From positions 1 to 21,959 of the forward strand of contig CAZHKE010000048.1 in the NCBI GenBank assembly GCA_964532485.1: a stretch of DNA of 21,959 nt, read 5' to 3'. Positions 1-6,828 of the stretch are shown one piece after another. This DNA comes from DATBSK01 sp964532485 (GTDB lineage: Bacteria; Actinomycetota; Acidimicrobiia; IMCC26256; PALSA-555). The number at the start of each line of letters is the position of its first letter. Positions within the stretch are counted from its first letter, which is position 1. Made by a program: the position numbers and the translations under genes. The notes below the pieces were generated by a model that saw only the letters and a list, made by a program, of their open reading frames with translations, ran no database searches and was not told the DNA's origin.

Positions 1-40
1 TGGCGAGGACCTCGGCGATCTGCTCGCTCGTCATCTCCAT
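1..40 (-). CDS. N-terminus of a gene cut by the window edge, probably SCO1664-like protein
   Basis: Only the first 13 codons are inside the window (MEMTSEQIAEVLA), starting at an ATG 21 nt after the stop of the DUF3090 gene. A second in-frame ATG lies two codons later at 34. Sequence alone cannot identify it. The suggestion rests on gene order: in many Actinobacteria an MSMEG_4193-type phosphatase and a DUF3090 protein are followed by an SCO1664-family protein (PI3/4-kinase-like fold), and the same strand and tight spacing are seen here. It is probably co-transcribed with the two genes before it. Confidence 0.5.
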   Translation of the reverse strand, partial: MEMTSEQIAEVLA

Positions 41-61
41 GGTCGGCTCGCTGCGCTCGCC

Positions 62-595
62 TCAGTTCCACCGGGGGCATCGGTGCCCGGCGGGGTCCAT
101 GGCCATGCCGCAGAGCGGGCACGGCGGGCGGCCGGCATCGACGACCTCCGCGCCGTGCGCGGCCATCGCACGCACCTGCGGGCGCGTCGCATAGATCCGC
201 GCGACGTACCCGGCCTCCTCCTCGGGGTCGGTCGGGCGGGCCTCATCGGCCTCGTCGTCGTCGGATGCGTGCTCGCGCAGCTCGATCAGCACCAGCTCAC
301 GCTCGGGGTCGAAGCCGAGCCCGATGAGGCGCGCCCGGAACAGCGGCACCGTCGGCTCACGCAGCTCCGCCACCGCCGGCGGCAGGATCACCTGGTCTTC
401 GGGGTACTCGTCGGCGAGGCGGTCGAGGAACGCGACGGCCTCGGTCGCGAGCAGCGCGACCTGCTCCTTCTCGACCAGCACGGTGAGCTCGGTGTCGGCG
501 TTGCCGGCCTGCACATAGAACGCGCGCGCGCCCGGCTCACCCACGGCGCCCGCGCTGAGGCGCTGGACGTCTTCGAGCTCGATCTCGTCGTCCAT
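62..595 (-). CDS. DUF3090 (TIGR03847-type) actinobacterial protein with C-terminal zinc-ribbon-like motif
   Basis: A 177-residue protein of unknown biochemical function. The C-terminus shows the family hallmark: CPLCG at 159-163, then MDPAGH and CPRWN to the end. Cys159, Cys162, Cys173 and possibly His171 resemble half of a rubredoxin or zinc ribbon. Residues 24-110 form the conserved body (AFYVQAG, VEKEQVALL, and a DRLADEYPEDQ segment), followed by an acidic linker (SDDDEADEARPTDPEEE). The ATG at 595 is chosen because it lies 8 nt after the phosphatase stop codon and gives the usual family length. Any start further upstream would add a run of Asp/Glu read from the shifted frame of the phosphatase's lysine-rich tail. 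It is the middle gene of a conserved actinobacterial trio and is probably translated from the phosphatase mRNA. Family assignment is confident; function is unknown. Confidence 0.9.
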   Translation of the reverse strand: MDDEIELEDVQRLSAGAVGEPGARAFYVQAGNADTELTVLVEKEQVALLATEAVAFLDRLADEYPEDQVILPPAVAELREPTVPLFRARLIGLGFDPERELVLIELREHASDDDEADEARPTDPEEEAGYVARIYATRPQVRAMAAHGAEVVDAGRPPCPLCGMAMDPAGHRCPRWN

Positions 596-603
596 CTCGT
601 CGG

Positions 604-1296
604 CTATCGCTTCGTCGTCTTCGTCGTCTTCTTCTTCGTCCTCTTCGCGGTCCGCGTCCTCGCCGCGCTCGCCGCCGGCTTCTCGGGAGGCTTGAGCTCG
701 TCGAGCACACCGGTGTCGTTGCACTTCAGCATCGCGACGCCGTGCGCGCCGAACGCGAAGGCGGTCACCGATGCCGGCGAGACGACGATCCGTTGGAACA
801 GGTCGAGGTGCACGCCCGTGTAGTGCGCGATCGCCGCCTTGATGGGGTCGGCATGTGACACGACCACGACGAGCTCGCCCGGGTGGGCGGCCACGACCGC
901 GTCGAGCGCCGCGACCATCCGCGCCTGCATCGCGGCCAGCGACTCCCCCTGCGGGAAGCTCGCCCGCGACGGCGTGCGCTGCACGACCGTCCAGAGATCC
1001 GTCTTGGCGAGATCGCTGAGCTTCTGCCCCGTCCACTCGCCGTAGTCGGCCTCGAGGACGCCGTCGAGCGCCTGCACGGTCAGCCCGTGACGGGCGGCAA
1101 CGGCCTGCGCGGTCTGGGTCGTGCGCTCGATCGGGCTCGCGTAGACGGTGCTGACCGGCAGGCCGGCGAGGCGCTCACCCAGCGCGGCGGCCTGGCGCCG
1201 CCCGTCGTCGGACAGGTCGATGCCGGGGGCGCGGCCCGACAGCATCGGGCCGGTCTGCGCCGTCACGGCGTGTCGTGCCAGGACGAGGCACGTCAT
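604..1296 (-). CDS. MSMEG_4193-type histidine phosphatase (probable phosphomutase)
   Basis: A 230-residue histidine-phosphatase-superfamily protein. The catalytic RHA motif (Arg8-His9) replaces the usual RHG. The SPIERTTQTA segment carries the second phosphate-binding Arg near 58, EADYGEW holds the conserved acid near 82, and VVVSHADP supplies the second His near 148. Substrate is unknown; the family is annotated as a probable phosphomutase because it always accompanies DUF3090. The C-terminal tail (about 213-230) is almost entirely Lys, Thr and Arg. The start is uncertain. ATG 1296 gives the usual N-terminus, but no Shine-Dalgarno precedes it. A GTG at 1365, in frame and 6 nt after a TACGAT hexamer, would add 23 Arg-rich residues as a leaderless start. 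It is the first gene of the operon with DUF3090 and is divergent from the DUF3151 gene. Confidence 0.88.
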   Translation of the reverse strand: MTCLVLARHAVTAQTGPMLSGRAPGIDLSDDGRRQAAALGERLAGLPVSTVYASPIERTTQTAQAVAARHGLTVQALDGVLEADYGEWTGQKLSDLAKTDLWTVVQRTPSRASFPQGESLAAMQARMVAALDAVVAAHPGELVVVVSHADPIKAAIAHYTGVHLDLFQRIVVSPASVTAFAFGAHGVAMLKCNDTGVLDELKPPEKPAASAARTRTAKRTKKKTTKTTKR

Positions 1297-1371
1297 GGCG
1301 TGCGCGCCGTCACCGTCGCGGCGCCGGCCCGCTCTCGTCGTTCGTCTCGTCGCCGCGCGAGGCACGGTTCG

Positions 1372-1377
1372 ATCGTA
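1372..1377 (-). promoter_or_regulatory. Candidate -10 (TACGAT) for the phosphatase/DUF3090 operon
   Basis: TACGAT on the minus strand, 6 nt before an in-frame GTG at 1365 and about 75 nt before ATG 1296. No convincing -35 is seen. If used, transcription begins at or next to GTG 1365. Confidence 0.4.
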
Positions 1378-1422
1378 CGCGGCGCCGGCCGCGGCGCTTC
1401 CTCGGGGCCGTGGCGACGCCCC

Positions 1423-1428
1423 TAGGCT
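1423..1428 (+). promoter_or_regulatory. Candidate -10 (TAGGCT) for the DUF3151 gene
   Basis: TAGGCT ends 9 nt before the ATG at 1438, so the transcript would have a leader of 0-3 nt. No Shine-Dalgarno is present between them. Confidence 0.45.
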
Positions 1429-1437
1429 CATCGGTCG

Positions 1438-1920
1438 ATGTCTGACGCCCCCGTCTCGCTCACCGCCTCGGGTCCTCCCGAGACCGTCCTCGACGAGGAG
1501 CCGACCGGCGCGCTCGAAGCGCTCGCTGCCGCGCTCGCCGGGCCGGCGGCGATGCGCCGCGACGCCGTCGCCGACGTCGTCGCCCGCTGGCCCCGCTTCC
1601 TCGACGGGTGGGCGCGCCTCGGGCAACTCGGGCGCGACGACGTCGAGGCCTACGCGGCGTTCCGCGTCGGCTACCACCGCGGGCTCGACCGTCTGCGTCA
1701 GAACGGATGGCGGGGCTCGGGGTACGTGCGCTGGGCGCACCCGGAGAACCGTGGCTTCCTCCGGGCGCTCGCCGGGCTGCGGCGCGTCGCCGGGGCGATC
1801 GGTGAGCACGACGAGGAGCAGCGCTGCGCCGACTTCTGCCGCCAGCTCGACCCCGACTGGGAGCGGGTGCAGTCCGAGGCGCTCCGCACCGACCCGTCTC
1901 CGCGAGACGGGGCCACCTAG
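1438..1920 (+). CDS. DUF3151 family protein
   Basis: A 160-residue soluble actinobacterial protein of unknown function, related to the mycobacterial Rv0360c type. The conserved core spans about 50-150: a Trp-rich segment (RWPRFLDGWARLG), AYAAFRVGYHRGLDRLR, the NGWRGSG turn, HPENRGFLR, IGEHDEEQRC and a final LDPDW. The N-terminal 35 residues are low-complexity and probably disordered. It is read from ATG 1438 behind a TAGGCT hexamer. Its TAG stop is part of the putative -10 of the following gmd-like gene, so the two are adjacent but probably transcribed separately as well. No catalytic motif is recognised and I infer no function. Confidence 0.88.
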   Translation: MSDAPVSLTASGPPETVLDEEPTGALEALAAALAGPAAMRRDAVADVVARWPRFLDGWARLGQLGRDDVEAYAAFRVGYHRGLDRLRQNGWRGSGYVRWAHPENRGFLRALAGLRRVAGAIGEHDEEQRCADFCRQLDPDWERVQSEALRTDPSPRDGAT

Positions 1921-1923
1921 TCT
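1918..1923 (+). promoter_or_regulatory. Candidate -10 (TAGTCT) for the gmd-like gene, overlapping the previous stop codon
   Basis: TAGTCT begins with the TAG stop codon of the DUF3151 gene and ends 7 nt before GTG 1931. This spacing predicts a leaderless gmd transcript. Confidence 0.5.
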
Positions 1924-1930
1924 GCTCGCC

Positions 1931-2926
1931 GTGCAGCGACGAGCGCTCGTGACCGGGATCACCGGTCAGGACGGACGCCACATGTCCGAGTTCCTGACCG
2001 GGAAGGGCTACCAGGTGTTCGGGCTCGTACGCGGCCAGAACAACCCCAAGGCCAAGCTCGTCACCGACGAGAACCCCGCGCTCGAGCTCGTCGAGGGCGA
2101 CCTGCGCGACCTGTCGTCGCTCATCGCTGCGGTCGAGCAGGTGCAGCCCGACGAGGTCTACAACCTGGGCGCCATGAGCTTCGTGGCGCTCTCGTTCCGC
2201 CAGCCGGAGCTGACCGCCGACATCACGGGCGTGGGCGTGCTGCGGATGCTCGAGGCGATCCGCATCGTCGGTGGGGCGGAGAACAACCCGATCCGCTTCT
2301 ACCAGGCGTCGTCGTCGGAGATGTTCGGCAAGGTGCGGGAGACGCCCCAGAGCGAGGACACGTCGTTCCACCCGCGTTCGCCGTACGGCGTGGCCAAGGT
2401 GTTCGGGCATCACATGACGGTCAACTACCGCGAGTCGTACGGCTTGCACGCGTCGTCGGGGATCTGCTTCAACCACGAGGGTCCTCGCCGAGGCCTCGAG
2501 TTCGTGACCCGCAAGATCACGAACGGCATCGCCCGGATCAAGCTGGGGCTCCAGGACTCGATCTCGCTCGGCAACATCGACTCCGCCCGCGACTGGGGCT
2601 ACGCGGGCGACTTCGTCGAGGCGATGTGGCTCATGCTCCAGCAGGACGAGCCCGACGACTACGTGATCGCCACCGGCAAGACGCACTCGGTTCGCGAGTT
2701 CCTGAAGGTCGCGTTCGAGTGCGCCGACCTCGACGACTGGGAGCGCTACGTGCGGCGCGACACGCGCTTCGAGCGTCCGGCCGAGGTCGACCTGCTGATG
2801 GGCGACCCGTCGAAGGCGCATCGCCGGCTCGGGTGGAAGCAGCAGGTCGACTTCGACGAGCTCGTTCGGATGATGTACGAGGCCGACCTCGCCGAAGAGG
2901 CGAAGAAGGCCGCGCTCGAGCGCTGA
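1931..2926 (+). CDS. gmd: GDP-mannose 4,6-dehydratase
   Basis: A 331-residue extended short-chain dehydrogenase/reductase predicted to convert GDP-D-mannose to GDP-4-keto-6-deoxy-D-mannose in the cytoplasm, the entry step to 6-deoxyhexose nucleotides. The NADP-binding GITGQDG lies at 9-15. Catalytic residues fit the family: Ser128 (Thr in E. coli) and Glu130 in ASSSEMFG, with Tyr152 and Lys156 in PYGVAK. The GDP-mannose-specific NHEGPRRG signature is at 181-188, with Gly where Ser is usual. RDWGYAGDFVEAMW, near 218-231, is also typical. GTG 1931 is chosen because the glycine loop must be at the N-terminus and a TAGTCT hexamer sits 7 nt upstream. No fucose/rhamnose synthase or glycosyltransferase gene is visible nearby, so the end product is unknown. 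It converges with the nitronate monooxygenase gene across 2 bp. Confidence 0.93.
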   Translation: MQRRALVTGITGQDGRHMSEFLTGKGYQVFGLVRGQNNPKAKLVTDENPALELVEGDLRDLSSLIAAVEQVQPDEVYNLGAMSFVALSFRQPELTADITGVGVLRMLEAIRIVGGAENNPIRFYQASSSEMFGKVRETPQSEDTSFHPRSPYGVAKVFGHHMTVNYRESYGLHASSGICFNHEGPRRGLEFVTRKITNGIARIKLGLQDSISLGNIDSARDWGYAGDFVEAMWLMLQQDEPDDYVIATGKTHSVREFLKVAFECADLDDWERYVRRDTRFERPAEVDLLMGDPSKAHRRLGWKQQVDFDELVRMMYEADLAEEAKKAALER

Positions 2927-2928
2927 CG

Positions 2929-3897
2929 TCAGGCGCGGGCGGCGTCCGAGCGCGCCAACGCCGCCTCGGCTTCGTCGACGAAGCGCCGCACCAGATCGCC
3001 GGCTGGTACGAGCTCGTCGATCGCGCCGACGCCCTGGCCGGCCGGGTAGCACTCCCGATCCGGATCGACGCCCTCGGCCCCGTCGCCTTGCGGGAGGTGG
3101 AGGATCCCCTCGGCTGACGCGACGACCAGCTGATCGGGGAACGGCTTGAGCTCCTCGGGGTGCTGCTCGTAGTGCTTCGTCGTCTCGTTGCGCACGACCC
3201 GCATCGGCTTCCCGCTGAACGCGCGACTGATGACGGTGCCGTCCTCGCCGATGCGCAGCAAGGCGTCCTTGTAGCCCGGGGCCGAGCGCGCCTCCGGGGT
3301 GGCGATGAACCGTGTGCCCACCCAGACCCCGTCGGCACCGAGGCTCAACGCGGCCGCAAGCCCTCGCCCGTCGAAGATCCCGCCGGCGGCGACGACCGGG
3401 ACGCGCGCGCCGACCGCGTCGACGATCTGGGGCACCAGTGGCATGGTCGCGACGAGTCCGGTGTGCCCGCCGGCCTCCGTGCCCTGCGCGACGACGAGGT
3501 CGCACCCGGCTTCGACGGCATCGACGGCGTGGCGCACCTTGCCGCACATGTTCACGACGATCACGTTGTTGCGATGGCAGAGATCGATCACGTCGCGCGG
3601 CACGCCGAGCGCGGCGACGAACACCGGCACGCCCTCGGCGATCAGCAGCTCGACGTTGCGCATCATCTCGTCGGGGAGCGCGGTGAGCAGGTCGACGCCG
3701 AACGGCTTGTCGGTGAGCTCTGCCGTCTTGCGGATCTCGCCGACCATCTCGTCGCTCGTCATCGCGCCGGCGCCGAGGCACCCGAAGCCCCCGGCCTCCG
3801 ACACGGCAGCGACGAGGCGATGGTACGAGACGCCGCCCATGCCCGCGAGCATCACCGGGTGCTCGATCTGCAACAGCTCGGTCAGTCGGGTTCGCAT
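2929..3897 (-). CDS. Nitronate monooxygenase / 2-nitropropane dioxygenase family FMN enzyme
   Basis: A 322-residue TIM-barrel flavoprotein of the NMO family, which oxidises alkyl nitronates; many actinobacterial members have unknown natural substrates. The barrel opens with IEHPVMLAGMGG (11-22). The conserved QGTEAGGHTG (138-147) places the probable catalytic His at 145. The FMN phosphate-binding stretch is AAGGIFDGRG (170-179), followed by GADGVWVGTRF (187-197). Length is normal. The start ATG at 3897 lies 8 nt downstream of a TAGCCT hexamer. The gene is divergent from purE with only about 41 bp between start codons and meets gmd tail to tail. Family is clear; the substrate is not, and an enoyl-ACP reductase II-like role is a less likely alternative. 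Confidence 0.88.
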   Translation of the reverse strand: MRTRLTELLQIEHPVMLAGMGGVSYHRLVAAVSEAGGFGCLGAGAMTSDEMVGEIRKTAELTDKPFGVDLLTALPDEMMRNVELLIAEGVPVFVAALGVPRDVIDLCHRNNVIVVNMCGKVRHAVDAVEAGCDLVVAQGTEAGGHTGLVATMPLVPQIVDAVGARVPVVAAGGIFDGRGLAAALSLGADGVWVGTRFIATPEARSAPGYKDALLRIGEDGTVISRAFSGKPMRVVRNETTKHYEQHPEELKPFPDQLVVASAEGILHLPQGDGAEGVDPDRECYPAGQGVGAIDELVPAGDLVRRFVDEAEAALARSDAARA

Positions 3898-3905
3898 GGA
3901 CGGCG

Positions 3906-3911
3906 AGGCTA
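3906..3911 (-). promoter_or_regulatory. Candidate -10 (TAGCCT) for the nitronate monooxygenase gene
   Basis: On the minus strand TAGCCT ends 8 nt before ATG 3897. It lies back to back with the purE hexamer at 3926-3931. Confidence 0.45.
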
Positions 3912-3925
3912 CCGAGAGTGGGGGG

Positions 3926-3931
3926 TAACGT
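3926..3931 (+). promoter_or_regulatory. Candidate -10 (TAACGT) for purE
   Basis: TAACGT ends 7 nt before ATG 3939. This spacing is the main reason for choosing that ATG over in-frame GTG codons at 3918 and 3930. Confidence 0.5.
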
Positions 3932-3938
3932 GACTCGA

Positions 3939-4433
3939 ATGGCGGACGCTCCGCTCGTCGGCGTCATCATGGGCAGTGACTCCGACCTGCAGGTGATGCA
4001 AGGCGCCGTCGACGCGCTCGACGAGCTCGGCATCGCGCACGAGACGCGCGTCGTGTCCGCGCACCGCACGCCCGACGTCATGGTCGAGTACGCGCGCACT
4101 GCCCGTGACCGCGGCCTCCGGGTGATCGTCGCGGGGGCAGGCGGCGCGGCGCACCTGCCGGGTATGACGGCATCCTTGACGACGCTGCCCGTCATCGGGG
4201 TGCCGGTGCCCCTCGCGCACCTGTCCGGCCTCGACTCGCTCCTCTCGATCGTCCAGATGCCGGCCGGCATCCCCGTCGCCACGGTCGCCATCGCCAACGC
4301 GCGCAACGCGGGCCTCCTCGCGGCTCGCATCCTCGCCGTCGACGACGCCGACCTCGCCCAGAGGCTCCAGGACCTCGCCGACGACCTCGCCGCATCGGTA
4401 CGCGAGAAGGACGCGAAGCTCGGCGGCACCTGA
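3939..4433 (+). CDS. purE: 5-(carboxyamino)imidazole ribonucleotide mutase (PurE)
   Basis: A 164-residue class I PurE, which shifts the carboxylate of N5-CAIR to give CAIR in de novo purine synthesis. The nucleotide phosphate-binding MGSDSDLQVM is at 11-20, SAHRTP at 40-45 contains the catalytic His42, and AGAGGAAHLPGM runs 65-76. The protein has normal length and forms octamers in this family. ATG 3939 is preferred: a TAACGT hexamer stands 7 nt before it, and the alternatives at 3918 and 3930 add only unconserved residues. The partner purK is not adjacent in this window. The TGA stop overlaps the candidate -35 of the acyl-CoA synthetase gene. Confidence 0.96.
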   Translation: MADAPLVGVIMGSDSDLQVMQGAVDALDELGIAHETRVVSAHRTPDVMVEYARTARDRGLRVIVAGAGGAAHLPGMTASLTTLPVIGVPVPLAHLSGLDSLLSIVQMPAGIPVATVAIANARNAGLLAARILAVDDADLAQRLQDLADDLAASVREKDAKLGGT

Positions 4434-4459
4434 CCATCGCGAGCGCAAGTCGGTAGGGT
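4430..4459 (+). promoter_or_regulatory. Candidate promoter of the acyl-CoA synthetase gene (CTGACC, 18 bp, TAGGGT)
   Basis: CTGACC at 4430-4435 resembles a -35 and TAGGGT at 4454-4459 a -10, separated by 18 bp. The ATG follows 7 nt after the -10, so the transcript would be leaderless. The same two hexamers recur in front of the ABC exporter operon. The AGGG of the -10 could alternatively act as a weak ribosome binding site. Confidence 0.5.
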
Positions 4460-4466
4460 CGGCGCC

Positions 4467-6020
4467 ATGTGGCCCGGAGCCCACGCGGCCAAGAACCCGG
4501 ACAAGCCCGCGTACGTCATGGCCGGCTCGGGCACGACCGTCACCTACCAGCAGCTCGACGATCGCTCGAACCAGCTCGCGCAGCTCCTCGCGGCGCGCGG
4601 TCTCGGCTTTCAGGACCACCTGGCGCTGTTCCTCGACAACAACGCCCGCTACCTCGAGGTCGTCTGGGCCGCACAGCGCTCCGGCATCTACTTCACACCC
4701 ATCAACTTCCACTTCAACGCCGAAGAGGTCGCGTACATCGTCGACAACTGCGACGCGACCGCGTTCGTCACCACCGCGGCGCTGGGCGAGGTGGCGAGCG
4801 AGCTCGCGCACAGGCTGTCGGCGAGAGTGGCGACGCGACTCGTGCTCGACGGCGCGCTCGACGGCTACGAGCGGTACGAGGAGGCGATCGCCGCCTACCC
4901 GGCCGAGCCGATCGCGGAGGAGCTCGAGGGGCACGCGATGATGTACTCGTCGGGCACGACCGGCCGGCCGAAGGGCATCCGCTACGTGCTCGATCGCAAG
5001 CCCGTCGGCTCCCCCGATCCCGCGCTCGCCGGGTTCAGTGCGACGTACGAGATCGACGACGACACCGTCTACCTCTCGCCCGCGCCGCTGTACCACGCCG
5101 CGCCGCTCCAGTTCTGCATCGCGGTGAACCGCTTCGGTGGCACGAACGTCGTCCTCGAGCACTTCGATCCCGAGGCGTGCCTCGCCGCGATCGAGAAGCA
5201 CCGGGTCACGCACGCGCAGTTCGTCCCGACGATGTTCGTGCGCATGCTGAAGCTCCCCGAGGAGGTGCGCGCCAAGTACGACGTGTCGTCATTGAAGATC
5301 GCGATCCATGCGGCGGCACCCTGCCCCGTGGAGATCAAGCGCCGGATGATCGAGTGGTGGGGTCCGATCATCTTCGAGTACTACTCGGCGACCGAGGGCA
5401 TGGGCTCCACGATGATCAACAGCGAGGAGTGGCTCGCCCACCCGGGCTCGGTCGGGAAGCCGTTCTTCACCACGATCCACATCCTCGATGAGGACGGCCA
5501 GGAGCTCCCGACCGGCGAGGCGGGCGTCGTGTGGTTCGAGCCGGGAGAGCGCACGATGCGCTTCGAGTACCACAAGGACCCGGAGAAGACCGCGAGCACC
5601 CGCGACACTCGTGGCTGGGCGTCGGTCGGCGACATCGGCTACGTCGACGACGACGGCTACCTGTACCTCACCGACCGCCGCGACTTCATGATCGTGTCGG
5701 GCGGCGTGAACATCTACCCCCAGGAGGCCGAGAACCTCCTGGTCACCCACGACGCGGTGCTCGATGCCGCGGTGTTCGGCATCCCGGACCAGGAGATGGG
5801 CGAGCGGGTGCATGCCGTCGTGCAGCCGCTCGACATGGCCGACGCGGGACCCGAGCTCGAGCGTCGGCTGCTCGCGTTCTGCCGCGAGAACCTCGCGCAC
5901 TACAAGTGCCCGAAGGCGATCGACTTCGATGCCGAGCTGCCGCGCCAGCCCACGGGCAAGCTCTACAAGCGCCTACTGCGCGACCGGTACTGGGGCGAGA
6001 AGGCCAGTCGCATCGTCTGA
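4467..6020 (+). CDS. Acyl-CoA synthetase (AMP-binding, FadD-like)
   Basis: A 517-residue ANL-superfamily adenylating enzyme that activates a carboxylic acid as acyl-AMP and then acyl-CoA. The P-loop YSSGTTGRPKG is at 160-170, the aromatic/acid motif appears as YYSATEG, and the hinge region reads DFMIVSGGVNIYPQEAE. The C-terminal catalytic Lys is about 498, in PRQPTGKLYKR. There is no signal peptide or membrane span. The chain length of the substrate cannot be read from sequence. The location beside an acyl-CoA dehydrogenase and an enoyl-CoA isomerase argues for fatty or related acid catabolism rather than a biosynthetic adenylation. The stop codon lies at the edge of a 14-bp tandem duplication that separates it from the convergent isomerase gene. 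Confidence 0.92.
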   Translation: MWPGAHAAKNPDKPAYVMAGSGTTVTYQQLDDRSNQLAQLLAARGLGFQDHLALFLDNNARYLEVVWAAQRSGIYFTPINFHFNAEEVAYIVDNCDATAFVTTAALGEVASELAHRLSARVATRLVLDGALDGYERYEEAIAAYPAEPIAEELEGHAMMYSSGTTGRPKGIRYVLDRKPVGSPDPALAGFSATYEIDDDTVYLSPAPLYHAAPLQFCIAVNRFGGTNVVLEHFDPEACLAAIEKHRVTHAQFVPTMFVRMLKLPEEVRAKYDVSSLKIAIHAAAPCPVEIKRRMIEWWGPIIFEYYSATEGMGSTMINSEEWLAHPGSVGKPFFTTIHILDEDGQELPTGEAGVVWFEPGERTMRFEYHKDPEKTASTRDTRGWASVGDIGYVDDDGYLYLTDRRDFMIVSGGVNIYPQEAENLLVTHDAVLDAAVFGIPDQEMGERVHAVVQPLDMADAGPELERRLLAFCRENLAHYKCPKAIDFDAELPRQPTGKLYKRLLRDRYWGEKASRIV

Positions 6021-6046
6021 TCACGAGCCCGCGATCACGAGCCCGC
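6019..6046. repeat. Perfect 2 x 14 bp tandem repeat at a convergent gene junction
   Basis: The unit GATCACGAGCCCGC occurs at 6019-6032 and again at 6033-6046. The first copy overlaps the last two bases of the acyl-CoA synthetase TGA; the second contains the stop codon of the isomerase gene (minus strand, 6035-6037). Confidence 0.95.
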
Positions 6047-6823
6047 GAAGCGCGGCTGACGCTTCTCCGCGAAGGCGCGCACGCCCTCGATCCCGTCGTC
6101 CGTCGCACCGACGGCGGACATCTCCGTCGCCTCGAGGGCGAGCTGGTTCTCGAGCGACGTCGAGGGCGACGACCGCAGCAAGCGCTTGGCGGCCGCGTAG
6201 GCGCGCGTCGGACCGGCCGCGAGCTGCGCGACGAAGGCCTCGGTCTTCTCGGACAGATCCGAGTCGGGGAGCACCCGGGTGACGAGGCCCCACTCGTGCG
6301 CCTCGTCGGCCGAGAGCACCCAGTTCGTCAGCGCGAGCTCGAGCGCGCGACGCGGGCCGACGACGCGCGGCAGGTACCACGTCGAGCCACCGTCCGGCAC
6401 GAGCCCGATGCCGGTGTACGCCATGACGAACTTCGCCGAGTACGCCGCGAGCACGAGGTCCGCCCCGGCGACGAGGGCCAGGCCCGCGCCGGCCGCGCTG
6501 CCCTGCACCGACGCGACGACCGGCACCTCGATCTCGGCGAGCGTCGCGATCGCGGGATGGAGCGACGCGAGAATCTCGTCGAGCGTCCCGGCGAGGTCGC
6601 CGGACTCCGCGAAGGCGCGGACGTCTCCGCCGCCGCAGAAGCGCTCGCCCGCGCCGGTGAGCAGGACTGCCCGCAGGCCGTCGGCCTCGGCGGCGCGATG
6701 GACGGCCCGCTCGAGCGCGCGCGCGAGGTGCACATCGATCGCGTTGGCGGCCTCGGGACGGTTGAGCGTGATGCGGGCAACGCCCTCGTCGATCGCCAGC
6801 AGCACCGGTTCTGCCACGGTCAC
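6035..6823 (-). CDS. PaaG-type enoyl-CoA isomerase/hydratase
   Basis: A 262-residue crotonase-fold protein. The oxyanion-hole segments are CGGGDVRAF (63-71) and GSAAGAG (108-114). Neither hydratase glutamate is present: Leu115 stands where GGGCE has Glu, and Thr137 where QPE has Glu. Instead Asp144 in GLVPDGGSTW occupies the place of the catalytic Asp of E. coli PaaG, and HEWGLV and the KRQPRFAG tail also match PaaG. That favours delta3,delta2-enoyl-CoA isomerase-type chemistry over hydration. It is the second gene after the acyl-CoA dehydrogenase, 5 nt behind its stop. The start is GTG 6823. GTG 6817 is a serious alternative, because GGAG lies 5 nt before it. Family is firm; the natural substrate is not known. 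Confidence 0.88.
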   Translation of the reverse strand: MTVAEPVLLAIDEGVARITLNRPEAANAIDVHLARALERAVHRAAEADGLRAVLLTGAGERFCGGGDVRAFAESGDLAGTLDEILASLHPAIATLAEIEVPVVASVQGSAAGAGLALVAGADLVLAAYSAKFVMAYTGIGLVPDGGSTWYLPRVVGPRRALELALTNWVLSADEAHEWGLVTRVLPDSDLSEKTEAFVAQLAAGPTRAYAAAKRLLRSSPSTSLENQLALEATEMSAVGATDDGIEGVRAFAEKRQPRFAGS

Positions 6824-6828
6824 TCCAG

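Noticed and set aside
1460..4543. A 1027-residue open frame on the minus strand
   Set aside because: It runs antisense or out of frame to gmd, purE and the nitronate monooxygenase gene, has low-complexity Arg-rich sequence and no conserved motif.
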